DNA of 28,443 bases from Spirochaetota bacterium (GTDB taxonomy: Bacteria > Spirochaetota > Spirochaetia > DSM-27196 > PWMO01): positions 1-28,443 of the forward strand of contig JAAAOH010000308.1 of the NCBI GenBank assembly GCA_009908925.1. Reading direction: 5' to 3'. Every line of letters begins with the position of its first letter. Position 1 is the first letter of the stretch. Below the pieces are notes generated by a model that was not told where the DNA came from, ran no database searches, and saw only the letters and a list, made by a program, of their open reading frames with translations. Both the position numbers and the translations under genes were made by a program. Positions 7,058 through 14,291 of the stretch are shown here, piece by piece.

Positions 7058-8626
7058 TTAGAGTCCCGGCATCCGAAGCCCGATAAGGGTGCCGTCCCGG
7101 TAGGCGCGGAGCGCCACCGTCCCCCCGTCCTCGTTGAGCGCCGCATAGAACCCGGCCACCGAGTCCACGGCCACCCCATTCACCATCGTAACAACGTCGC
7201 CCCGTCGCACTCCGGCACGATCGGCCGGACTGTCAGAGACTACCGCGGCCGCAACCACCCCGTCCACCTCGCCGGGAATCTCACCCCGCTCACGAATGTC
7301 GTCGGTGAGCGCGACAGCCGCGATGCCCGGCCAGAGATCACCCGCACCGCCGACTTCCTCCTCGGTGCCGCGCTGCTCGAGGCGAACCGAGAGCACCTGT
7401 TCGGCGCCCTGTCGGATCACCCGAAACTCCGTTCGACGTCCCGGCGGCAGGTTGCCGACGATCCGCGTCAGCTCCTGAGAATCCGCCACCGCTCGACCGT
7501 CGACCGACACGATGTAATCGCCGGGCCTCACGCCGGCGCGAGCCGCGGGACTGTCGCGGTGCACGTTGAGGACGAGGGCGCCGTCACGTCCCTCGATGCC
7601 GAGCGACGCCGCAACGCCCGGAAGGCGTGCATCGGTCGGGTCCTCGATGCTGACACCGAGCCATCCGTACACAATGCGTCCCTCGGCTATGAAGTCGTCC
7701 ACCGCCCGTCGGGCATTGTTGGCCGGAATTGCAAACCCCAGGCCGACGCTCCCGCCGCCGCGACTCGCGATCCAGGTGTTGATGCCCACAACCTCGCCGT
7801 TGAGGTTGACCAGAGCGCCGCCTGAGTTTCCGGGATTGATCGAGGCATCAGTTTGAATGTAATCCGTGAACCCGGCTATCGGCGACCCCGGCTGCGGTTC
7901 TCTTCCGAGCGCGCTGATGATACCGGCGGTGACGGTCGACTCGAATCCCAGGGGATTCCCGATGGCAAGCACCCAGTCGCCGACGTACAGCTCGTCGGAG
8001 TCCCCGAGTCGTGCTAACGGAACCTCCTCGCGGGTCGTAAAGGTGACGAGGGCAAGGTCGGTACGGGCGTCCTTGCCTACGAGATCCGCCTCGAACTCGC
8101 GACCGTCATAGAGCCGGACGACGATTTCGGTTGCGTCGCCCACCACGTGATTGTTCGTCAGCACGTAGACGTCGCGGCCGTCCTGTCGAACGATGACGCC
8201 GGATCCGAGGCCGGGCCGGCGAAACTCCTGCTCCTCGGTGTCGGGACCCGGGCCGGGGCCGAAGAAGAAGTCGAAGGGTGATCGGAAACGCGGCGTGCTG
8301 CGGCGCACGACCTCGACCGTGTTGACTTCCACGACCGTCGGCAGGACCTCCTCGGCGACCTCGCGGAAGGACATGGGCGCTGCTGCCTGCGCCCCCGGCA
8401 CGCGCGGGGACGGTTCCGTCGACTGCCGCGTGCGGGCCTGCGGGGTCTGCGACCTGTCTGCTTCAGCGCCGACAGTCCGACTCTGTGGGCTTACGCCCGT
8501 CGGGCGAGCAGTGTCCACCGGCCGGCGGGCGGCCCCGGCACCGTCGACACTCAACCCGATCAGGACACCTATAGCAAGAGCAAGAACAACGCCGGCCCAC
8601 CGGCCGGCTCGCGTGCGTATCATCAT
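7058..8626 (-). CDS. htrA: HtrA/DegP-type periplasmic serine protease with two PDZ domains
   Basis: This 522-aa S1C protease has an N-terminal membrane anchor or signal (about 10-28), then a low-complexity Pro/Arg/Gln-rich linker to residue 80. The trypsin-like domain follows with the catalytic triad His160 (TNNHVVG), Asp190 (RTDLALV) and Ser268 (NPGNSGGAL). PDZ1 is about 320-416 and PDZ2 about 432-518. HtrA proteases degrade or refold damaged proteins in the periplasm. Two ATGs are adjacent (8626 and 8623). GGAGG lies 2 nt before the first and 5 nt before the second, so 8623 may be the true start. It heads the htrA-dnaJ-SDR-DUF72 operon. A GAAA-looped hairpin lies 24 bp upstream of the start. 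Confidence 0.95.
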   Translation of the reverse strand: MMIRTRAGRWAGVVLALAIGVLIGLSVDGAGAARRPVDTARPTGVSPQSRTVGAEADRSQTPQARTRQSTEPSPRVPGAQAAAPMSFREVAEEVLPTVVEVNTVEVVRRSTPRFRSPFDFFFGPGPGPDTEEQEFRRPGLGSGVIVRQDGRDVYVLTNNHVVGDATEIVVRLYDGREFEADLVGKDARTDLALVTFTTREEVPLARLGDSDELYVGDWVLAIGNPLGFESTVTAGIISALGREPQPGSPIAGFTDYIQTDASINPGNSGGALVNLNGEVVGINTWIASRGGGSVGLGFAIPANNARRAVDDFIAEGRIVYGWLGVSIEDPTDARLPGVAASLGIEGRDGALVLNVHRDSPAARAGVRPGDYIVSVDGRAVADSQELTRIVGNLPPGRRTEFRVIRQGAEQVLSVRLEQRGTEEEVGGAGDLWPGIAAVALTDDIRERGEIPGEVDGVVAAAVVSDSPADRAGVRRGDVVTMVNGVAVDSVAGFYAALNEDGGTVALRAYRDGTLIGLRMPGL

Positions 8627-8650
8627 ATCCTCCGTTTGCGAGATACAGAA

Positions 8651-8672
8651 ATCCCGGCGTTTCCGCCGGGAT
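8651..8672 (-). promoter_or_regulatory. Perfect hairpin with GAAA tetraloop in the htrA upstream region
   Basis: On the minus strand ATCCCGGCG (8672-8664), GAAA, then CGCCGGGAT (8659-8651) forms nine base pairs closed by a GNRA-type loop. It lies 24 bp before the htrA start and does not cover the Shine-Dalgarno. No T-run follows, so it is not a simple terminator. If transcribed it could stabilise or control the htrA leader. Confidence 0.5.
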
Positions 8673-8864
8673 AGAAGATAGTGTTCCTCAGCCCGACTTC
8701 ACAGAGATTTGTTTCAGCGGCCGCCGGCCGGGTCAAACTCCCGTCATCTGCGGAGTAGCAGAAAGTGTGCCAAACTGGATGCGCGTAAGTCTCTTCAGCA
8801 TAGGTGATTATTTGCAGCTTCTGTGCAGGCGCCTGCCGGCGCGTGCCACTGTGGCAACAGGGGA

Positions 8865-8933
8865 ACACCGCCGGGAAAATGACACATCAGTGATGTGTCA
8901 TTAAGAAACACAGTCGCGTGTCCCCGGCGGTGT
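8865..8933. repeat. Nested inverted repeat (outer 11-bp arms)
   Basis: ACACCGCCGGG (8865-8875) is exactly complementary to CCCGGCGGTGT (8923-8933). The 47 bp between contain the 25-bp palindrome at 8878-8902, so the two dyads are nested. This could form a cruciform or a stem-loop with an internal hairpin, or be a set of paired protein sites. Confidence 0.6.
8878..8902. promoter_or_regulatory. Perfect 25-bp palindrome, candidate operator
   Basis: Arms AATGACACATCA (8878-8889) and TGATGTGTCATT (8891-8902) pair perfectly about a single central G (8890). The one-base centre makes it a poor RNA loop but a good two-fold DNA site for a dimeric regulator. It lies 46 bp upstream of the -35 of the parA-like operon, and could serve that operon or the divergent htrA operon. 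Confidence 0.55.
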
Positions 8934-8947
8934 CGGTGTATCACTTC

Positions 8948-8976
8948 TTGTCATCCCGGCGGTGACGTACTAAGCT
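8948..8976 (+). promoter_or_regulatory. Putative promoter of the parA-like operon
   Basis: TTGTCA (8948-8953), 17 bp, TAAGCT (8971-8976). The predicted start is about 8983, three bases before the ATG. A copy of CCCGGCGGTG (8955-8964) lies in the spacer, where a bound protein would block polymerase. Confidence 0.45.
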
Positions 8977-8985
8977 TGCCCGAGC

Positions 8986-10683
8986 ATGGAACGACTCAGG
9001 CGCTCGGTAGCTGTGGCATCCGGAAAGGGCGGCGTCGGGAAATCGACGACGGCGCTCAACCTCGCTGTTCAGTACGCAAAGAGCGGAATGCGTGTGGCGC
9101 TTGCCGACCTGGACCCGCTGTCCAATCTGACGACCATCCTCGACGTGGCGAATACCCGGTTCGACTACAGTACCGAGGAGGTCCGACGGAAAGGGCTCGA
9201 TCTCTCGCGGTTCTCCTACCGGGTTTTCGACCGCCTCGATCTGCTGTTTCCGCGGCCCGCGGAGCGCAGCGAGGAGAGCATTGCGATGCGCACGCTGCTC
9301 TTCCGGCACCTGCGCCGACAGATCGAGGAGCGGTACGACATCGTGCTCCTCGATATGCCTGCGGGTATCGATCACGATGAAAACCTGGCCTTCCTGCCTC
9401 TGGTTGAGACCATCCTGGTGGTCGTTCAGCCGGAGCCGACCTCACACGTCTCGGCCGGCGGCTACATTCGAGCGGCCATCGACGTGGCGCCGCAGGCTTC
9501 CATATTGCTGTGGCACAACAAGTACAACTCGCTGCAGGAGGGGTCCTTCGACCCGCGTGCCGTTATCAGAAACTACAACCGCTATGTCGGACCGCAGCAG
9601 CGTATCGCCCGCTCGGAGGCCGCGCGGATCGTCGATATTGCCTTCGTACCCCACGATCCGTCCCTCGATCTGCTGCAGACACGCTTCTCCTTCGAGGCGA
9701 CGCTCTACCACCGCATGCTCGGCATGCTCGAGATGATCGTGGAGGAGCTCACTCCGCCGATACGCACCGTCGACGGGCGTTACTCGCCCGCCCGCAACCT
9801 GCTTCGCACGCAACTCGTGCGTGACACCGCGCGCATCGATACCGGTAAGACGCTGAGGCGTCTGGAATCCTATCTCGGGGAGCTGCGGTCGAGCGGTATC
9901 GTGGGTGCCCGAGGCGGGGAAGCCCGGGGCGGGAAAGCCCGGGGCGGGACCGGCGCCGGTGATGTGGACGTTCTCACAGATGATGAACGCTCGGCGCTGC
10001 TCGAATACCTCGAGTCGCTTGCCGCCGACCGTGTGCGTGCCGCCGCGGTGCACGCACGGGATCTCATCAACACGGTGCTTGATACCTGGGGGGAAGGCGC
10101 GCGGGAGCACCAGAGCGCGCGTGGGCGCGCCCTCGAGAAGCGCATCATCGCTGCCCTCGCGGCGCTCTCTCGTGACACACGTCGTGCGAGACCGGCGCTT
10201 CGAAACGCCGGAGGCTGCCTCCTCCTCTATGTGTCGGTCCACAAACTGCTTGCCTCCGATCGGATCCGTGGGCTTCTTCGCTCCTTCGTGCCCGTGCGCC
10301 GGGATGAGCAGGGGAAGCTCGTGCGGGACCGGTACCGACAGATCCGCTCTCTTATCGAGCACGACGAGCAGTATCACCGCCGGTTCTTCGAGCTCGTGAA
10401 GCGGTTCTTTCCGATCGTGCTCGGCCAGCTGCGAAAGCTCATCGAGACACAGCACCTGAAACCACTCGTGTTGCGTTCCAAAGCCGGCGCGGTGCACCGC
10501 ACGGCATACCTGAAACTGCTGACCACCTGGATGCACGACACCGCAAACAGCGGTCTGGGGATCAGCGTCGGTATGGCACACACGACGGCCGCGCGTACGA
10601 TACAGGAAGGCGCGAAAGCGCTCGCGCAGAGCTTCGATTCCCCGCCACAGAGAGTTGGCGATGCGAACGATGATGGTCTATAA
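8986..10683 (+). CDS. ParA/MinD-like P-loop ATPase with long C-terminal extension
   Basis: This 565-aa protein begins with a deviant Walker A (ASGKGGVGKST, Lys14 and Lys19) typical of ParA, MinD and related positioning ATPases. LADLDPLSNLT (about 40) is the A' motif and IVLLDMPAG the Walker B strand. The ATPase part covers about 1-260, the usual ParA length. A linker (308-322) of three ARGGx repeats follows, and then about 240 residues of charged, probably helical sequence that I do not recognise. ParA proteins dimerise on ATP and bind DNA or membrane non-specifically to position a cargo. No ParB is visible nearby, so a partner in the same operon (the AAA+ protein) is the likely cargo or regulator. 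There is no Shine-Dalgarno; the promoter abuts the start. This is the first gene of a six-gene operon. Confidence 0.85.
   Translation: MERLRRSVAVASGKGGVGKSTTALNLAVQYAKSGMRVALADLDPLSNLTTILDVANTRFDYSTEEVRRKGLDLSRFSYRVFDRLDLLFPRPAERSEESIAMRTLLFRHLRRQIEERYDIVLLDMPAGIDHDENLAFLPLVETILVVVQPEPTSHVSAGGYIRAAIDVAPQASILLWHNKYNSLQEGSFDPRAVIRNYNRYVGPQQRIARSEAARIVDIAFVPHDPSLDLLQTRFSFEATLYHRMLGMLEMIVEELTPPIRTVDGRYSPARNLLRTQLVRDTARIDTGKTLRRLESYLGELRSSGIVGARGGEARGGKARGGTGAGDVDVLTDDERSALLEYLESLAADRVRAAAVHARDLINTVLDTWGEGAREHQSARGRALEKRIIAALAALSRDTRRARPALRNAGGCLLLYVSVHKLLASDRIRGLLRSFVPVRRDEQGKLVRDRYRQIRSLIEHDEQYHRRFFELVKRFFPIVLGQLRKLIETQHLKPLVLRSKAGAVHRTAYLKLLTTWMHDTANSGLGISVGMAHTTAARTIQEGAKALAQSFDSPPQRVGDANDDGL
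9907..9951 (+). repeat. Three 15-bp tandem repeats in the parA-like gene
   Basis: Three units of GCCCGgGGCGGGxxx (9907-9921, 9922-9936, 9937-9951) encode ARGGE, ARGGK and ARGGT (residues 308-322). The phase is a multiple of three, so copy-number change would keep the frame. The repeats mark the hinge between the ATPase and the C-terminal domain and resemble RGG boxes. Confidence 0.85.
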
Positions 10684-10688
10684 TGAGC

Positions 10689-10704
10689 CCCAGCGGTCGC
10701 TGGG
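10689..10704 (+). promoter_or_regulatory. Hairpin overlapping the ribosome-binding site of the AAA+ gene
   Basis: CCCAGC (10689-10694) pairs with GCTGGG (10699-10704) around a four-base loop. The right arm supplies the first three G of the Shine-Dalgarno GGGAGGGG (10702-10709) of the AAA+ gene. The fold could therefore tune translation of that gene relative to the parA-like gene. Confidence 0.45.
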
Positions 10705-10719
10705 AGGGGATCGACTCGG

Positions 10720-12630
10720 ATGCCACTTCAGCAGGAAATCGAGACCCAGCTAGGACATATCCGAAACTGGGGCGGCGTTTCCTTTAAGAAGAATATCCTC
10801 ACCACCTTTCATCAGGTTCTCGACGACGATGAGACGCTCGTCGATCTGCTCGAGGGCTTTTATTCGGGTGACCATATTGCTGCCTCTGGCTCCGGTGCGC
10901 CGGGGATCCTCTGCATAACCGACAGGCGCGTGCTTTTCCTGCTGAACGGGGGCACCGCTACGGCAACCGACACGCTCACCTTCGACGAGATTACCGCAAT
11001 CAGCGTCCGGCGCACCGATCAGAGCGCGAAGATCACCCTCCATCGTGGTGCGGGGCAGAGCGTGCTTACCTCCACCAAGCGTGGGGGCCAGGCCGACTCC
11101 TTCTTAGAGAGCGTACGCGCGGGCATCGGGGATGACCTGGTGCACGTGGAGGATCTGCGTTCCGATTCGCGCGAGGAGCCCGGGCGCAAGAGCCCTGAGA
11201 AACTCACCAATCTCAACTTCCTGCACAAGGAAGCCCAGCGCATCATTCGCGCCATAAACGAGTATAAGCAGTTCAACAACGAGCCGGCCTTCCTGCAGCA
11301 GCTCATCGACGACCTCTTTCTTGTCTCTTACCGCTGCGTGGGAAGCTCCAAGACCGTCTCCGAGGAAACGCGGCTATTCGTGCTCATGGTGCTCATGTAC
11401 CTGCGGCAGCGCCTGGTAAGCGACCGCGACGTCATCGTCGACATATTCCGCTACGACGCCCTGCCGCTGCACCAGCGTCGCAGCATCCTCGAGTACTGGG
11501 ACCTGTTTCACAACGAAATCAAGAAAATGAAGGGCGTGCCGAACACCCGCTCGCTGAAGTCGCTTTCATATTTGAAGTCATACGACAAGCGTGAGGACAG
11601 CTCCCACTTCGACAAGCTGGCCGCGGTGTTCTTCAGTTTCGCTCAGGTGGCGATCAAGGCCGACGGTACGGTAAGCGAGGCGGAGTCGCGGCAGCTCAAG
11701 AGCATCCGCAAGCTCATCTACGGTGAGCAGGCGGATGGTAGCACGGCGGCGGACGGAGAGGCTGCGGCGAAGCAGGCTGTGACCGTCTCCGAGGAGCAGG
11801 CCGAGAGTCTCGAGGAGGTGATGGAGAAGATCAACAACCTCATCGGGATGAAGAAGGTGAAGGGGCAGATAGAGACCTTTGTGAATCTCATCAAGGTTCA
11901 CAAGGAGCGAGAGCGCCGCGGGCTGCCGGTCACTCCCTTCTCCAAGCACGCGGTGTTCTACGGTCCGCCCGGCACCGGAAAGACCACGATCGCCCGCTAT
12001 CTCGGGAAGGTCTACAAGTCGCTCGGGCTCCTCGAGCAGGGGCACATGGTGGAAACCGACCGGGCGGGGCTCGTCGCGGGCTATGTGGGGCAGACCGCAA
12101 TTCAGGTGGACGAGGTGGTGCAGCAGGCCCTCGATGGCGTGCTCTTCATAGATGAGGCCTATACGCTGAGCCCGCGTTCGGCAGGATCTGATTTCGGGCA
12201 GGAGGCCATCGACACCCTGCTCAAACGCATGGAGGACTACCGCGACCGCCTCGTGGTCATCGTTGCCGGGTATCCGGACGAGATGCAGGATTTCATCAGC
12301 AGCAATCCCGGGCTCGAGTCGCGCTTCAGCCGCTACTTCTACTTCGATCACTACGCGCCCCAGGAGCTGCTGCAGATTTTTAACATTTTTGCAGAAAACT
12401 CTTCATTCACCCTTACCCAGGGTGCAAAACGGGAGCTTCTGCGGCTCATCACCCATTTTTATCGACGCCGGGACAAGGGCTTCGGCAACGGGCGGTTCGT
12501 TCGAAATCTCTTCGAGCGCATCGTGGAAAAACAGGCGAACCGTATTTCGAGTGTGACTCCGCTGACCGATAAAATACTATGTTCGATTACCAAGCACGAT
12601 ATTCCGCGGATGGAGGAGTTTGACCACTAA
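10720..12630 (+). CDS. PH-TerB-AAA+ ATPase (CbbX/SpoVK-type)
   Basis: This 636-aa protein has three parts. Residues about 38-140 look like a bacterial PH domain of the YokE type (GILCITDRRVLFLLNGG, FDEITAISVRR). Residues about 290-335 look like TerB (LAAVFFSFAQVAIKADGTVSEAE). From about 365 a CbbX/SpoVK AAA+ domain starts (INNLIGMKKVKGQIETFV), with Walker A GPPGTGKT (415-422), Walker B LFIDEAY (Asp478, Glu479) and NPGLESRF, whose Arg should be the finger. Such AAA+ proteins form hexamers that remodel other proteins, as CbbX does with Rubisco. The PH part could recruit it to membrane lipids. The target is unknown; the ParA-like protein 36 bp upstream and the cyclase 2 bp downstream are the obvious candidates. 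The Shine-Dalgarno is strong but partly inside a hairpin. Confidence 0.87.
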   Translation: MPLQQEIETQLGHIRNWGGVSFKKNILTTFHQVLDDDETLVDLLEGFYSGDHIAASGSGAPGILCITDRRVLFLLNGGTATATDTLTFDEITAISVRRTDQSAKITLHRGAGQSVLTSTKRGGQADSFLESVRAGIGDDLVHVEDLRSDSREEPGRKSPEKLTNLNFLHKEAQRIIRAINEYKQFNNEPAFLQQLIDDLFLVSYRCVGSSKTVSEETRLFVLMVLMYLRQRLVSDRDVIVDIFRYDALPLHQRRSILEYWDLFHNEIKKMKGVPNTRSLKSLSYLKSYDKREDSSHFDKLAAVFFSFAQVAIKADGTVSEAESRQLKSIRKLIYGEQADGSTAADGEAAAKQAVTVSEEQAESLEEVMEKINNLIGMKKVKGQIETFVNLIKVHKERERRGLPVTPFSKHAVFYGPPGTGKTTIARYLGKVYKSLGLLEQGHMVETDRAGLVAGYVGQTAIQVDEVVQQALDGVLFIDEAYTLSPRSAGSDFGQEAIDTLLKRMEDYRDRLVVIVAGYPDEMQDFISSNPGLESRFSRYFYFDHYAPQELLQIFNIFAENSSFTLTQGAKRELLRLITHFYRRRDKGFGNGRFVRNLFERIVEKQANRISSVTPLTDKILCSITKHDIPRMEEFDH

Positions 12631-12632
12631 TC

Positions 12633-14291
12633 ATGAGCATCCGCTTTAAGATCGTCTCCGTCGTGCTTCCGCTGCTCGTCGCAACGTTGATTCTTGCCGG
12701 CGCGTCTTCATATTTCGTTGCCACCAACGGCATAACGCGGATCGCACGCGACTTTCTTCAGTTCAAAGCCGAGGAGCTCGAGTCCTATGCCGAGGGGCAG
12801 TGGCTGATCCTCGAGGAGAACAACCTCACCGCTCGACAGGAGATGGTGGAGGCGACGAAAGTTGGCGTCCAGAGTTTTGCCGGTGGGCTCATCCGAAGTG
12901 AGACCGAGCTCATCTTCGCGGTCGACGACTCAGGCGAGGTGCAGATGGCAACCGGCGAAGTGCCGCTGACCGAGGAGGAGCGCGCTTCACTCCTGGAAAT
13001 GGATGTGGCGACGACGGGAGAGCTCTCGACCCTCAGCATCGGCGGGACGCAGCGGGTCGCGCAGGGGTTCTCCTTCGAGCCTTACGGCTGGCGCGTCTTC
13101 CTCACCGAGGCGCGGGACACCTTTTTCCGGGATGTCGATCGTATAACCACGCAGACCATCTACATCGTGGCCGGCGCCAGTCTCCTCTCGGTGCTTCTCC
13201 TGCTGCTGTTCGCGCAGCAGCTCACACGCCCGCTCGTGAAAGTGCGAAACACCATGCGGGAGATCATAACTTCCAACGATCTCTCCGAGCGTGTCGCAGT
13301 GGAGTACCGTGATGAGACCGGCGAGCTCGCCCACACCTTCAACGTCATGGTCGGAGAGCTCGAGAAGGCCTACAACCAGATCAAGGGCTATGCCTTCCAG
13401 GCCGTGCTGGCTCAGAAGAAAGAGGCGAAGATACGCAACATTTTCCAGCGCTACGTGCCGCAGGAGGTCATTGACCGTTTTTTCGAGAATCCCGAATCTA
13501 TGCTGGTCGGAGACAATCGCGTGGTCTCGGTTCTGTTTTCGGACATTCGCAGCTTCACGAGCATTTCCGAAGGCATGATGCCGGACGACCTCGTAAACTC
13601 CCTCAACGCCTACTTCTCGGTCATGGTCGATATCATCATGAACCACAACGGCGTGGTGGACAAATACATCGGTGACGCGATCATGGCATTCTTCGGCGCG
13701 CCGGTGAAACGTGAGGATGATGCGGTACAGTCGGTCATGGCCGGAATCGAGATGAGCGAGTCCCTCGACGATTTCAACCGGAAGCAGGTTGGGGCGGGAA
13801 AACCGGAGTTTCACATCGGCATCGGCATCAACTACGGTATCGTTACCGTGGGAAACATCGGAACCGAGCGGAAGATGGACTATACGGTGATCGGCGACAT
13901 GGTGAACCTCGCCTCACGCCTCGAGGGGCTGACCAAGACCTACAAGCAGGAGCTCATCATATCCGAGAGTCTGCAGAGAAAGGTGAAGGACCATGTTCCG
14001 TGCCGTCTTATTGATCGTGTAGCGGTCAAGGGCAAGAAGACCGGTACGGACATCTTCACCGCAAAGAGATCGCTCACCACCGGCGAGCAACAGGCCTGGA
14101 AGATTCACCACCAGGGCGTCCGGTTGTACTTTGATCGGCAGTTCGGCAAAGCCGAGGAGGCGTTCCGCGAGGTGCTGCGGGTTCTCCCCGGCGACTATAT
14201 CGCCGAAATGATGGCTGATCGGTGCTCGCGCTACCGCAGCGCCCCGCCGCCGGAGAATTGGACAGGTATCGAGGTGATGACGTCAAAGTGA
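12633..14291 (+). CDS. Membrane class III adenylate cyclase with periplasmic sensor, HAMP and C-terminal extension
   Basis: This 552-aa protein should make cAMP. TM1 is about 7-29, a periplasmic sensor 30-172, TM2 about 173-194, HAMP about 195-248 and the cyclase domain about 290-480. Metal ligands are Asp304 (FSDIRSFT) and Asp348 (IGDAIMAFFG), 44 residues apart as in known cyclases. Lys344 is the adenine-selecting Lys, Asn425 and Arg429 are the transition-state residues, and Thr418 replaces the second adenine-selecting Asp. The Lys/Thr pair is the mark of class IIIb, a group reported to respond to bicarbonate. A TPR-like pair of helices (HHQGVRLYFDRQFGKAEEAFREVL) ends the protein. All catalytic residues are present. 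It starts 2 bp after the AAA+ gene. No cAMP receptor is seen in the window. Confidence 0.93.
   Translation: MSIRFKIVSVVLPLLVATLILAGASSYFVATNGITRIARDFLQFKAEELESYAEGQWLILEENNLTARQEMVEATKVGVQSFAGGLIRSETELIFAVDDSGEVQMATGEVPLTEEERASLLEMDVATTGELSTLSIGGTQRVAQGFSFEPYGWRVFLTEARDTFFRDVDRITTQTIYIVAGASLLSVLLLLLFAQQLTRPLVKVRNTMREIITSNDLSERVAVEYRDETGELAHTFNVMVGELEKAYNQIKGYAFQAVLAQKKEAKIRNIFQRYVPQEVIDRFFENPESMLVGDNRVVSVLFSDIRSFTSISEGMMPDDLVNSLNAYFSVMVDIIMNHNGVVDKYIGDAIMAFFGAPVKREDDAVQSVMAGIEMSESLDDFNRKQVGAGKPEFHIGIGINYGIVTVGNIGTERKMDYTVIGDMVNLASRLEGLTKTYKQELIISESLQRKVKDHVPCRLIDRVAVKGKKTGTDIFTAKRSLTTGEQQAWKIHHQGVRLYFDRQFGKAEEAFREVLRVLPGDYIAEMMADRCSRYRSAPPPENWTGIEVMTSK

Larger units (their letters stand above)
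8627..8985. other. Intergenic region between htrA and the parA-like operon
   Basis: No convincing gene is present in these 359 bp between divergent operons. Small open frames here lack family resemblance and ribosome-binding sites. The region holds the htrA-proximal hairpin, a nested inverted repeat (8865-8933) around a 25-bp palindrome (8878-8902) and a promoter for the parA-like gene. The word CCCGGCG(G) or its complement occurs five times: 8653, 8663, 8868, 8923 and 8955. I see no strong promoter for htrA. Confidence 0.6.

Noticed and set aside
8623..8868. 81-codon minus-strand frame upstream of htrA
   Set aside because: It shows no recognisable motif or good ribosome-binding site, and its end covers the htrA start region and the hairpin.
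8986..10683. Plasmid or chromosome partition locus (parABS)
   Set aside because: No ParB-like gene follows, and the neighbours are an AAA+ ATPase and a cyclase. The protein is about twice the usual ParA length.
14222..14287. ATG start 66 bp earlier for the first exported protein
   Set aside because: It would add 22 shadow residues in front of a normal signal peptide; GTG at 14288 overlaps the cyclase stop as expected for coupled genes.
8986..14291. Anti-phage signalling system (CBASS or Pycsar) suggested by a cyclase next to an AAA+ ATPase
   Set aside because: The cyclase is a membrane HAMP-type class III enzyme, the AAA+ is CbbX/SpoVK-like, not a TRIP13-type Cap6, and no CD-NTase, nuclease or membrane effector is present.
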